Below are positions 27,815 to 36,395 of a stretch of 40,277 nucleotides of DNA, in pieces. Under the pieces are notes generated by a model that was not told the origin of the DNA, did no database searches, and saw nothing but the letters and a program-made list of their open reading frames with translations. Source of the stretch: an uncultured Syntrophaceae bacterium (GTDB lineage: Bacteria; Desulfobacterota; Syntrophia; Syntrophales; UBA2185); NCBI GenBank assembly GCA_903893135.1, contig CAITLA010000210.1:1-40277 (forward strand), written 5' to 3'. Every line of letters starts with the position of its first letter. Within the stretch, counting starts at the first letter, position 1. The translations under genes and the position numbers were made by a program.

Positions 27815-28720
27815 ATGGAAAAAATTGGGCAAGGCATATGTAACGGAAGTTTCGGGGAGATCCTTCAGGGCTTCCTGCCGGGGAATAAGAAATTTCTTGT
27901 CAATGTCAAGATTCGCAATGCCTCCTATGTGACTGTCACGGTGACGTCATGTCAGTACTCTAACGAGAAGGAAGCCCAGTACGCCGAATCCTATCGAAAC
28001 TATTCGAAGTCGTACAAGATCGTCAGGAATATTCTGGCTGACCTGGGAAGGCATGACGACTGCTATCTCGAAGTCCACTCTGATATCCCCATCGGCAAGG
28101 GCCTTAGCTCCAGTACAGCCGACATGATTGCAAGTGTAAGAGGCCTATCGGCGGCGGTCTCAATTGCGGTTAAGCCGGATTATGTGGCACGAATGGTTAC
28201 GGAGATTGAGCCCAACGACGGCCTGCATTATGTGGGCACGTCGGCCTATCATCACACCATGGGAGAACTAATTGCCAATTTCGATTACACGCCACCCCTG
28301 CACATCCTGGGGATCGACCTGGGAGGTGAGGTGGATACAGTTCAGTTCAACAAAATCCAGTTGACTTGGACGGAGGAAGAAATGGAACACTACCAAAATC
28401 TTCTGAAGGAAATACAGAAAACGTACGGGGGAAGGGATTTAGTCAGAATCTGCCAGATCGCCACAGAAAGCGCCCGTCTTTGGCAGAAGGTAAGATATAA
28501 ACCCGAGCTGGACCGTGTACTGAATGTAATGGAAGACACAGAGGCACTGGGAGTTTTAAATACTCACAGCGGGACCTACTTGGGTCTCCTCTATCCCGAC
28601 AGCAGGACGGATCTTGACGAGCTTTTCACATGCGTAAGAAACTGGTTCCCTGACTTTGATGTAAGATGGTTCCAAACTATTACTTGTTCTTCAGGAAAGG
28701 AGAATGGCATCTATGGCTGA
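27815..28720 (+). CDS. GHMP kinase, PduX-like (L-threonine or homoserine kinase type)
   Basis: The 301-residue protein carries GSFGEILQGF near the N-terminus (residues 11-20) and the GHMP ATP-binding loop PIGKGLSSSTAD (residues 92-103). The S-S-T-A-D ending and the G-S-GE--QG opening are hallmarks of PduX, which phosphorylates L-threonine for cobalamin synthesis. No cobalamin genes are here; instead a threonine-synthase-like gene overlaps its end. It may therefore make O-phospho-threonine (or phosphohomoserine) as a precursor for decorating the sugar. Family is confident, substrate is not. Confidence 0.8.
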   Translation: MEKIGQGICNGSFGEILQGFLPGNKKFLVNVKIRNASYVTVTVTSCQYSNEKEAQYAESYRNYSKSYKIVRNILADLGRHDDCYLEVHSDIPIGKGLSSSTADMIASVRGLSAAVSIAVKPDYVARMVTEIEPNDGLHYVGTSAYHHTMGELIANFDYTPPLHILGIDLGGEVDTVQFNKIQLTWTEEEMEHYQNLLKEIQKTYGGRDLVRICQIATESARLWQKVRYKPELDRVLNVMEDTEALGVLNTHSGTYLGLLYPDSRTDLDELFTCVRNWFPDFDVRWFQTITCSSGKENGIYG

Positions 28721-29921
28721 TTATTTTTTGAAATGTGCCGATTGCGGAAATCAACAAAAGGAAGATGCATACTACGTTAGTTGTCCAACCTGCGGAGGAT
28801 TCATAGAAGTCCTCCTGACAAAGGTTCCCGAACATCCGATTGACACGAGATTTGCCTCGATATTCAAATACCACCCAGTGATGCCCTACGATCCCCTGCA
28901 AGAAGATATCGTGACTTTCGAAGACTACGAAGATACGCCCATGTTTATTGCCAAAAGGCTCTCCGAGATGATGGGGATCGAACTACTCATGAAAGATGAG
29001 ACAATCATGCCCACAGGAACCTGGAAAGATCGTGAAGGCTTCGTCTCTATTCACAGATTGATGATCAGCGGCGTTCGGGACCTTGTCCTCTTCTCCTCAG
29101 GCAACACGGGGACATCCCTTGCACGTTCAGCCTCCATCATCAAGGGTCCCCGCCTCCACATAATCGTTCCTAACTCGTCTAAAAAGCGCATGGAAGCAAG
29201 CAACACGATGATCGATCCAGATTATGTTAAATTTCATTATTTTGAGGGCAGCAACGACGAGTGCATCGACCATGCAAAAATATTTACCGCGGAGCATGGA
29301 TATCAGGGCGAAGGGGGATTTACAAATTACGCCAGACGGGAAGGATTGAAATTGTTCGGCCTCGAGTTTATCCTGAACTGGAAGAAGCCGATTGATTGGT
29401 ATGTGCAGCCGATTGCCGGAGGAATCGGCATCTACAGCTTCTATAAGGCCTACCGTGACTTGGGACTTGAATCGCAATGTCCGAAAATGCTGGGTGTGCA
29501 GGCGGAGATATGTGCTCCCATGGTCAACGCATGGAAAGCGGGATCTCCAACGCTGGAGGAGGAACACGTGCCGCAGGCTGTAATCCCCTCCGACTATGTC
29601 CGTGTACTTAGAACACGAAAGCCCAAGGAAAGTTATCCCATCCTGAAAAAAATCATGGATAAGGTCAACGGGCGTTTTGAATCGGTAACAGACCGGCAGA
29701 TTCACGATGCCCTTCGGCTCTTCTATCGGGAAGACTATTTCAAGAAGGCCTATCACAAAGAGGGACGTTTGATGGGTCTCGAACCGGCGACGGCGCTGGC
29801 CGGGATCGTCAAAGGTGTTCAGGACGGTTTTATCCGCCCCAGTGAAAAGGTGTTACTCAATGTGAGCGGCGCTGCCAAAATCGGTGATATACGCATGGAG
29901 TGGATATCAGATCTGCTATGA
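28713..29921 (+). CDS. Threonine-synthase-like PLP enzyme (fold II) with zinc ribbon
   Basis: From ATG 28713 (ten bases after AAGGAG; ATG 28704 is also possible) the protein opens with a zinc ribbon (C8-C11, C24-C27). The PLP lysine K105 lies in PTGTWKDREGF and is followed by LFSSGNTGTSLARSA and a late NVSGAAKIGD. This is the threonine synthase / cysteate synthase branch, whose members act on phosphorylated hydroxy-amino acids. Linked to a PduX-like kinase it could make threonine, or do a beta-replacement on O-phospho-threonine as cysteate synthase does on phosphoserine. The PduX-ThrC pair embedded in a pse operon is odd and points to an amino-acid substituent. Confidence 0.8.
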   Translation: MADYFLKCADCGNQQKEDAYYVSCPTCGGFIEVLLTKVPEHPIDTRFASIFKYHPVMPYDPLQEDIVTFEDYEDTPMFIAKRLSEMMGIELLMKDETIMPTGTWKDREGFVSIHRLMISGVRDLVLFSSGNTGTSLARSASIIKGPRLHIIVPNSSKKRMEASNTMIDPDYVKFHYFEGSNDECIDHAKIFTAEHGYQGEGGFTNYARREGLKLFGLEFILNWKKPIDWYVQPIAGGIGIYSFYKAYRDLGLESQCPKMLGVQAEICAPMVNAWKAGSPTLEEEHVPQAVIPSDYVRVLRTRKPKESYPILKKIMDKVNGRFESVTDRQIHDALRLFYREDYFKKAYHKEGRLMGLEPATALAGIVKGVQDGFIRPSEKVLLNVSGAAKIGDIRMEWISDLL

Positions 29922-30655
29922 ACATTCTATTTGTTGCCCATGATATTCGATCTGCCCTTAGTATTATCGAACCTGCCTTATCCATAACTGAGGGCCATCC
30001 CCTGTGCTGGTCCGTTACGGAGGACCACAATGTCATCAATGCCTGCTACGATGTTGTGTTTCTTCTAAGTTACAGAAAAATTATCCCTGAAGCCATTCTG
30101 GATCGGGTGCAGGGAAAAGTGGTTATCTTCCATTCTTCCGATCTACCAGAAGGGCGTGGATGGGCTCCTATATACACAGCCCTTCATTCGGGGAAGAAAG
30201 TTCATACCATTACAATGTGCTATGCGGCACACGAGGTGGATGCAGGCTTGATTTTGGCAAAGGCAAGATCTAAAATTCACATGAACTACACCGCCTCAAT
30301 GCTGAGAAAAATTGGGCAGGCAATGATATCTTATCTGATCGGCCGATACGCCTTAAGATTCGACGGGGGAAAGCCCCCGGGAACACCACAGAAGGGAAAA
30401 TCGATCTACATTAAAAGAAGAACCTTTAAAGATGGTGAAATCAATCCTCGAAAAACCTTTAAAAAAATCATCCCACATCTTTTGGCATCTGAGGAAGCAC
30501 ATCCGGCTTTTTTCATACACGAGGATGAAACGTTTTATCTAAATGTCGTTTCAGCCAATCAATGGATAGATAACAGTTTCCTCGTTGAGGAATATTTTGA
30601 CGGCCGGAAGGGAAAGGTCATCACCATTCAGGATTGGAAGAGAGAAATAGAATGA
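29918..30655 (+). CDS. Formyltransferase-family protein (sugar N-formyltransferase-like)
   Basis: ATG 29918 overlaps the preceding stop (ATGA). The protein has the core SYRKIIPEAILDRVQGKVVI, then FHSSDLPEGRGWAP and the catalytic-Asp region HEVDAGLIL. The usual N-x-H of methionyl-tRNA formyltransferase is replaced by I-F-H, while His and Asp remain. The FHxxDLPxGRG variant is the form I associate with formyltransferases in pseudaminic acid clusters, which put a formyl group on the C7 amine in place of acetyl (PseJ-type). That would explain the missing PseH. Length 245 residues; C-terminal part unassigned. Confidence 0.75.
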   Translation: MNILFVAHDIRSALSIIEPALSITEGHPLCWSVTEDHNVINACYDVVFLLSYRKIIPEAILDRVQGKVVIFHSSDLPEGRGWAPIYTALHSGKKVHTITMCYAAHEVDAGLILAKARSKIHMNYTASMLRKIGQAMISYLIGRYALRFDGGKPPGTPQKGKSIYIKRRTFKDGEINPRKTFKKIIPHLLASEEAHPAFFIHEDETFYLNVVSANQWIDNSFLVEEYFDGRKGKVITIQDWKREIE

Positions 30656-31662
30656 GTATTTTCGACCGTATTACCAAAGAAACGAAGAGTTTTATCGTTG
30701 CCGAAATCGGCTCAAATCACAACGGCAGCTTCGATCTGGCTCTTAGCCTCATAGATTTGGCAAAGAAGGCTGGGGCGAATGCGGTGAAATTCCAGAGCTT
30801 CCTGGCCGATCAACTGGTCCGCCCTGCTGATCCCGATTACAAAACCCTGAAGCGCCTTGAAGTGCCGCAGGGCTGGTATCTTCGGCTGCAGGCCGAATCA
30901 AAGGCCCGCGGGCTCGTGTTTTTCTCCACGGCAACAAATGATGTCACTCTGGGGTGGATGGAAGAGATTGGTGTGGAATTGTACAAGATCGCGTCCCCCA
31001 ATTTGACGCATCTACCCTTGATCCGCAAGACGTCTTCCCTCGGAAAGGCCGTGATCATGTCTACTGGCATGGCATCGGTGAAGCAAATCGATGAAGCCGT
31101 GCAGGCCTTTACCTCAACAGGCAACAGGCAGCTATGCCTGCTCCATTGTGTGAGCGAATATCCGGCAAGGCCGGAAAGCATCAACCTGCGCTTTATGGAA
31201 ACCCTGCAAGCGATTTATCCCTATCCCGTCGGTTTTTCCGACCATACGCTGGAGATCGGCACCTCTATCGCCGCAGTAACTCTCGGAGCGCGTGTGATCG
31301 AAAAGCATGTGACACTGGATCGAAGCATGGAAGGTCCCGACCATCATTACGCGCTGGAGCCCGAAGAGTTTATCTCCATGTGCCGCAATATCCGCGCTGT
31401 GGAAGAGGCCCTGGGGTCGAAGACAAAAACGATCTCTCCATCGGAGGCAAAGAAGTCGGACTCCTACTGGAGAAGCCTTCATGCCGCGGAGGATTTGGCG
31501 AAGGGAACAGTCCTTCAGGGAGAACATATCTCTATCGTGAGACCTAATGATGGACTCCATTCACGGCATTTGGAAGATGTCATCGGACTTGCAATACAGA
31601 AACCGCTAACGTCCGGTGAACCCATTACCTGGGAGGTATTCAAGAAAAAGCGACATGATTAA
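30652..31662 (+). CDS. pseI: PseI: pseudaminic acid synthase
   Basis: ATG 30652 overlaps the upstream stop (ATGA). The NeuB-family features are complete: FIVAEIGSNHNGSFDLALSL, AVKFQSFLADQLV, FSTATNDVTLGWMEE, KIASPNLTHLPL, STGMASVKQID, FSDHTLEIG, EKHVTLDRSMEGPDH and a C-terminal SAF domain with RPNDGLH. It is well diverged from the LegI copy (IGSNHNG versus AGVNHNG), and its neighbours PseB/C/G mark it as the pseudaminic acid synthase, condensing PEP with the trideoxy-altrose released by PseG. Confidence 0.9.
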   Translation: MSIFDRITKETKSFIVAEIGSNHNGSFDLALSLIDLAKKAGANAVKFQSFLADQLVRPADPDYKTLKRLEVPQGWYLRLQAESKARGLVFFSTATNDVTLGWMEEIGVELYKIASPNLTHLPLIRKTSSLGKAVIMSTGMASVKQIDEAVQAFTSTGNRQLCLLHCVSEYPARPESINLRFMETLQAIYPYPVGFSDHTLEIGTSIAAVTLGARVIEKHVTLDRSMEGPDHHYALEPEEFISMCRNIRAVEEALGSKTKTISPSEAKKSDSYWRSLHAAEDLAKGTVLQGEHISIVRPNDGLHSRHLEDVIGLAIQKPLTSGEPITWEVFKKKRHD

Positions 31663-32941
31663 ACGGCCCGTCAACTATGACTCCATTTCAGGCCTTTCCA
31701 AAGATCCCCGGCTGCAGGATATTTTCAATTCTTCCGTACCGCCCGTCGTCGTTTTTCCCGTTTCTCACGCCGTCGGTTTGAGCGTCATACGGACGCTGGA
31801 GGGTCATGATATCCCGATCCTGGCCGTGGATTTCAAGGAACAGGCGGCGGGTCTCTATTCCCGCCACGTTGTCCCGGTGCTGATACCACACCTCTATGAC
31901 AGCGAAGATATATTCACCGAAGGGATGCTCACCATCGGAAGTTTTTTCAAAAAGAAGCCTGTCCTCTTCCTTGTGGATGACGAAGACCTCTTTTTATCAT
32001 TGAAGCGTGCAGGCGAATTTGAGAAATATTACCGTCTGCCCCTCTCACCCTGGCCCATCGTGGAAACTATCGTGGATAAGGGAAAGTTATACAGGAACCT
32101 TCAAGGAAAGGGATACCCCATCCCCACGACATGGTTCTTCTCATCGCTTCTAGAGTTAGACGCTCAGAAGGATAAGATTCTTTATCCGGTAATTATAAAG
32201 CCGACATTTTCAACCACCTTCCGGCGAATTTTCGGCGTGAAGGCAAAGCAGTTCGATTCCTACGAGCCGCTGCGGAAATTCGCCGATGAGACCTTGGAGG
32301 CAGGCATAGAATGCATTGTGCAAGAATTCATCCCGGGGGGCGGAGATTTGCTTTATACCTTTGCTGCTTACTCCGACGATGATGGAAACACCCTGTCGGC
32401 CTTCACGGGACGCAAAGTCCACCAGTACCCGCCGGACTTCGGTACCTGCCGGCTGGGCGTAAGCATCGACCATCCCGAGTTGGAGCAGTTGGGGCGAAGA
32501 CTGCTGAAAATCCTCCAATACAGGGGGATTTCCCTTACAGAATACAAGAAAGATCCCCAAGGAAATTTCCGGCTCATCGAGATCAATCCCCGGCCGGGGG
32601 ACTGGCCGGAACGACTGGCCCAGCTTTGCAACGCCAACCTCGTCTTAACGGCATACCGGGACTCGATCGGCAGCCGAGTGATGCCCCACCGGCTTAACCG
32701 TTTCGGCGTCAAGTGGGCCAATATTCCCGAGGACTTCTATTACTGCGTGCGGGGCTATCGCTTGCTGGGATACCCTCACGAGCATCGCGGTTTCTTCGGC
32801 TGGTTGAAAGATATTCGGGGACTGGAGACAGATGCCTTCTTTTCCTGGACGGATCCCCTGCCGGCGTTTGTCCGGGTTAGGGGCATGTTCCGGGACTTCC
32901 GTGAGAGAGAAATGAAAATAAAGAGGAGTGAAAGCAAATGA
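31655..32941 (+). CDS. ATP-grasp ligase (carboxylate-amine ligase type)
   Basis: ATG 31655 overlaps the pseI stop by 8 bp. The protein has an N-terminal PVVVFPVSHAVGLSVIRTLE domain, an ATP-grasp fold with YPVIIKPTFSTTFRRIFG, QEFIPGGGDLLYTFAAY, and the metal-binding RLIEINPRPGDWPERLAQ. This pattern is shared by ATP-grasp enzymes that join an amino acid to an amine. In this operon, with a kinase and a threonine-synthase-like enzyme nearby, it could aminoacylate an amino group of pseudaminic acid. The C-terminus lies over the start of the next gene (ATGA), which has a phase-shifted reading frame. Confidence 0.8.
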   Translation: MIKRPVNYDSISGLSKDPRLQDIFNSSVPPVVVFPVSHAVGLSVIRTLEGHDIPILAVDFKEQAAGLYSRHVVPVLIPHLYDSEDIFTEGMLTIGSFFKKKPVLFLVDDEDLFLSLKRAGEFEKYYRLPLSPWPIVETIVDKGKLYRNLQGKGYPIPTTWFFSSLLELDAQKDKILYPVIIKPTFSTTFRRIFGVKAKQFDSYEPLRKFADETLEAGIECIVQEFIPGGGDLLYTFAAYSDDDGNTLSAFTGRKVHQYPPDFGTCRLGVSIDHPELEQLGRRLLKILQYRGISLTEYKKDPQGNFRLIEINPRPGDWPERLAQLCNANLVLTAYRDSIGSRVMPHRLNRFGVKWANIPEDFYYCVRGYRLLGYPHEHRGFFGWLKDIRGLETDAFFSWTDPLPAFVRVRGMFRDFREREMKIKRSESK

Positions 32942-33664
32942 AGAAAAGGCTATATATATATATCACTTGCCAGACATCCAATCTTATTCGGCCATCTTAT
33001 CCACATAAAGCATTTTATCGATGCCTATAGACGACTGAGCAAGAAAATTGACCAAAATGTGGATTATCTCGCTCAGCAAGTTGAATTAAGAAAGCAATAT
33101 ACTTCAGCAGCGGATGTGCCAACAGCCTTTTTTTTGAGATGTGCCCTCGAAACTTCATGCAAAACAATCGTTGAGATAGGAACGTATGACGGACAGCGCA
33201 TTATAACTTTAAAAAGTCTACTACCCGACAGGGAGTGTTATGGTTTAGACGTTCTTAAGACATTTGAAAAGCCTTTTGAGTCTTGTGGTGTAAAATTTGA
33301 TTTTTTTTCTCCCCGCTTTACTAATAAAACTTACAACAAACCCCTCTTGGTATGTAATGGGACGTTATGCTACTTTGAAGAATCCCAGTTACAGGAATTT
33401 TTGAAATCTTTGAATAGCAAAGGCTTTTCATTAGCTTTTGTTGAGCCGACGTCCGCCAATAGAGTGCGGTATTATCACATTGAAGAATTGCAAATAAAGA
33501 ACAGCATAAAGAGAAGTGGCATCAGTTATTACCATAACTATGATCGCTTGCTTGCCGAATCTGGCTTCAAAATGGTCACCAATATTAGTGATGGGGCTGA
33601 TCGTTCTTTGAACTTGACAGTTCCGGAATTTTCCTGTCGCTACTTCGCTGTGCCGACGAGTTAA
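32938..33664 (+). CDS. SAM methyltransferase-like protein, out of frame at a (TA)6 tract
   Basis: The natural start is ATG 32938: it overlaps the ATP-grasp stop (ATGA) and has GAGGAG (32923-32928) nine bases upstream. From it the frame reads MKKRLYIYITCQTSNLIRPS and stops at 33028. In the next frame the sequence is open straight through (LARHPILFGHLIHIKHFIDA and onward) to TAA at 33664. One extra TA unit in the 32951-32963 tract would join ATG to this frame as MKKRLYIYISLARHP. The body has TIVEIGTYDGQRIITLKSLL, a class I methyltransferase motif I, and CGVKFDFFS. As sequenced, only a shortened product from GTG 33059 could be made. This is phase-OFF or a fixed mutation; sequencing error also has to be excluded. 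Confidence 0.65.
32951..32963 (+). repeat. (TA)6 dinucleotide tract inside the methyltransferase start
   Basis: A run of six TA units plus T lies five codons after the start ATG. Slipped-strand changes of a dinucleotide tract shift the reading frame. Seven units (or four) put the start in frame with the downstream body; the six present do not. The codons over the tract would be L-Y-I-Y-I, harmless in a protein N-terminus, as in known contingency loci. Confidence 0.6.
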
Positions 33665-33697
33665 GAATTTGAAGTGGTTGAATTCTAAAAAATACTG

Positions 33698-34744
33698 ATG
33701 CACATCCTTTTCATTGTAGAGGCCGGGAAAAATTGCGGGTTGGGGCACCTGATGCGCTGCCGATCACTTCTCCTTGAATTCGCCTCAAGGCAGGTTGCGG
33801 CGGATCTCTGGGTTCGTGGAGACCGTTCATCCCTGGGTGAAAGATCATGGCCCGGGGATATGGGCCTCTTTATATCCGGTGACGACGTATCGGTGGAGAT
33901 GACCTTGAGGGACGTCTCCGGGAAAATGGAAGAAACGTCCTACGACTGGGTCGTACTGGATGGATACGGTTTCCTGGGCGGATACGCCTGTGACACCATC
34001 AGACAAAAGGGCGTAAAGCTCCTGACCATAGATGATATCGCCAAATACCCCATCCGAACCGACATCCTCCTGAACCAGAATACAGAAAGACAGGAAATCT
34101 ACAGCCCGGATAAAGTTCAGGCCCGTATGTTCCTCTTGGGTCCTAAATATGCCTTAATCAATCCGGAGAGCCGTTCCGTCATATGGGACATCAATGAACA
34201 CAAAACGCTTAAGCGAGTCCTCATCTCTTTTGGAGGGACGGACCGCAAGAGACTTACGCAGACGATTCTTGAATATTTGAGCGATTATAAGCCGTCCCTT
34301 GATCTTGACGTCATCATCGGTCCTTATTTTCAGAACGGGTATCCCCGGAAGGATTACCGGGGTCATCACAGACTTCACTTCCATCATAGAGTATCGTCTT
34401 TGGCCCCATTCATTCGTCAGTCCGATTTCATGATATCGGCCTCGGGATTCACAGTGTTGGAATCCTGTTGCATCGGCGTTCCGTCTCTGGTGATACAAAC
34501 GGTGGACAACCAGCGTGAAATCGTGAACACGGTCAAAGAGGCAGGCGCCGCTCTTTGTATCAGCACAGATTCCACTACGCACGGTAAAAACATGGAGCTT
34601 GAAAGGGATCATTTTCTTTTCTTGTTTCACGGTGCGGCAGCCCCGGAGATCCGCGAAAAGCTTTCCTCCAGGGCGAAGGATTTGGTTGATGGCAGAGGCG
34701 CTTCAAGGGTTGCAGAAATTCTAATATCCCCAATCACATCATAG
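33698..34744 (+). CDS. pseG: PseG: UDP-sugar hydrolase of the pseudaminic acid pathway
   Basis: The 348-residue GT-B-fold hydrolase begins MHILFIVEAGKNCGLGHLMR; the catalytic G-H-x-M-R-C motif is at GLGHLMRC. It continues with VVLDGYGF, LLTIDDIAKYPIRTDILLNQ, ISFGGTDRKRLTQTIL and SASGFTVLESCCIGVPSLV. PseG removes UDP to give the free 2,4-diacylamino-trideoxy-altrose for PseI. Its presence with PseB, PseC and PseI makes the pathway complete except for the PseH acetyltransferase. A PIG-L gene follows after nine bases. Confidence 0.9.
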   Translation: MHILFIVEAGKNCGLGHLMRCRSLLLEFASRQVAADLWVRGDRSSLGERSWPGDMGLFISGDDVSVEMTLRDVSGKMEETSYDWVVLDGYGFLGGYACDTIRQKGVKLLTIDDIAKYPIRTDILLNQNTERQEIYSPDKVQARMFLLGPKYALINPESRSVIWDINEHKTLKRVLISFGGTDRKRLTQTILEYLSDYKPSLDLDVIIGPYFQNGYPRKDYRGHHRLHFHHRVSSLAPFIRQSDFMISASGFTVLESCCIGVPSLVIQTVDNQREIVNTVKEAGAALCISTDSTTHGKNMELERDHFLFLFHGAAAPEIREKLSSRAKDLVDGRGASRVAEILISPITS

Positions 34745-34753
34745 GAGGAAACA

Positions 34754-35449
34754 ATGAAGAACATCTTGGTCGTTTGTGCGCACCCTGGTGATGAGATACT
34801 TGGCTGTGGCGGCACGCTGGCTCTCCACGCCGGGAGAGGTGACAAAGTCCATGTGGCCGTCCTTGGAGACGGATGGACGTCGAGGGTAAAATCCCCCGAA
34901 AAAGGTCTGGAAGTCCTTGATTTGGATGTCCTCGAGAAACAGGGACGTGCGGCATTGACGACACTCGGCATCGAGGAAGTTGAATACTTCCGTTTCCCCG
35001 ATAACAGGTTTGACAGCGTGGCCATGCTGGACCTCGTGAAGGTCGTGGAACGTATCAAGGGTCACTTCATGCCCGATGTGGTCTTTACCAATTCAACGCA
35101 TGACCTGAACATCGATCAGCAAAAAACCTGCCGGGCCGTCGTGACCGCATTCCGTCCCCAGCCCGGTGAAAAATTTACAGAGCTATATGCCTTTGAAGCT
35201 CTTTCCTCCACAGAGTGGAATCAGGCCGATACAACGAAGAATTTTAATCCAAATGTCTTCGTCAACATTGAGGCTACCTTGGGGATGAAACTGGACGCCT
35301 TTCGGCACCTAACCTCTGAAGTAAGGCCTTGGCCGCATGCGCGCTCTTTGGATTCCATCGAATATCACGCGAAGAGCCGAGGCGCATCTGTGGGTGTCGG
35401 TGCCGCTGAAGCGTTTATGTTGTTGCGTGCTGTGAGGAATATCAAATGA
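34754..35449 (+). CDS. PIG-L-type deacetylase homologue with lost active-site residues
   Basis: The 231-residue protein is clearly of the LmbE/PIG-L N-deacetylase family and is a tandem paralogue of the next gene (shared SSTEW, RGASVG-GAAEAFML). The normal AHPDDE motif is AHPGDE here, so the Asp that acts as general base in MshB-type enzymes is Gly. The later NIDH is NIDQ, removing a zinc-binding His. It is therefore likely to be catalytically dead or altered, possibly a partner of the active copy. Preceded by AGGAGG; its stop overlaps the next start (ATGA). Confidence 0.85.
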   Translation: MKNILVVCAHPGDEILGCGGTLALHAGRGDKVHVAVLGDGWTSRVKSPEKGLEVLDLDVLEKQGRAALTTLGIEEVEYFRFPDNRFDSVAMLDLVKVVERIKGHFMPDVVFTNSTHDLNIDQQKTCRAVVTAFRPQPGEKFTELYAFEALSSTEWNQADTTKNFNPNVFVNIEATLGMKLDAFRHLTSEVRPWPHARSLDSIEYHAKSRGASVGVGAAEAFMLLRAVRNIK

Positions 35450-36156
35450 AATCAGCAAAGAGATATCCGAATCGCGTTCTTGTTGTGGTCGCCCATCCGG
35501 ATGATGAAGTTATCGGTTGCGGAGGTGCCATCGCCCGCCATACTGCCAGGAGAGACTTGGTTAATGTGATCATCATGGGTGAGGGGGTTACGAGCAGAAG
35601 CCCCGTATCGGACCCTCTTCAGGGAAAAAATGAACTGCGAAGGCTCTTCCGGGCGACACAAAAGGCAAAAAGCATCCTTGGGGTTCAGTCCCTTTCGATG
35701 CACCGGTTACCCGACAACCGGATGGATTCGGTGAATCTTCTGGATATTATAAAAATAATTGAGGAAGATGTCCATCTGTTTCGTCCCGATATTATTTATA
35801 CCCACCATGCCGGTGATCTGAATATTGACCACCGCCTAACCCACGAGGCAACCATCATAGCCTGCCGCCCCCTCCCGGGGACAACGGTAAAGCGGATGCT
35901 TTTCTTTGAGACGGCATCGAGTACAGAATGGCAGCCTCCCGGCGTGGCTCCCGTATTTGTGCCAAACTGGTATACCAATATCACCGATACCATCTCCCTG
36001 AAAATGAAGGCCTTAAAGGCCTATGCCATGGAAATGCGGGCTTTCCCTCATCCTCGATCCTTGCAGGCCATAGAGTGCCTCGCCCGCTGGCGAGGTGCAT
36101 CGGTCGGCGTAAGAGCTGCGGAGGCTTTCATGCTGGGAAGAAATCTGGAACAATAA
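35446..36156 (+). CDS. PIG-L/LmbE-family N-deacetylase
   Basis: A 236-residue zinc deacetylase with intact motifs: VVVAHPDDEVIGCGG near the N-terminus and THHAGDLNIDHRLTHEA near residue 120, giving the His/Asp/His zinc site and catalytic Asp. Family members remove N-acetyl groups from amino sugars. In this operon it could free an amine of the nonulosonate or its precursor (the GlcNAc-derived N-acetyl) so that a formyl or aminoacyl group can be added. It is coupled to the degenerate copy upstream. About 240 bp without an assignable gene follow. Confidence 0.85.
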   Translation: MKSAKRYPNRVLVVVAHPDDEVIGCGGAIARHTARRDLVNVIIMGEGVTSRSPVSDPLQGKNELRRLFRATQKAKSILGVQSLSMHRLPDNRMDSVNLLDIIKIIEEDVHLFRPDIIYTHHAGDLNIDHRLTHEATIIACRPLPGTTVKRMLFFETASSTEWQPPGVAPVFVPNWYTNITDTISLKMKALKAYAMEMRAFPHPRSLQAIECLARWRGASVGVRAAEAFMLGRNLEQ

Positions 36157-36395
36157 GCCGGAAAAATAATGACTTCAGATTTTATGCTCTGGTTTTTCAT
36201 TTTTGGTTGTCTATAATCTCATATATTTTTTACCATATCCCTTACCCAAGATATTTCCGTGCCTTGTCTTAGACGGGATCTTCTTGACTGGTCTGTTTTC
36301 CAGTGCTTCGAAATTGAATGTCCTGCAATGTTACACGGCAATCCATATCATTTTGTATCAATTCATCAATCAATCATGCCAGAGAAGGGACTATT

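Noticed and set aside
36170..36395. Open frame ending IECPAMLHGNPYHFVSIHQS before the third radical SAM gene
   Set aside because: Looks somewhat protein-like, but has no start, no family match I can name, and could be chance. The radical SAM start at 36396 with AAGGG is better supported than the extension into this region.
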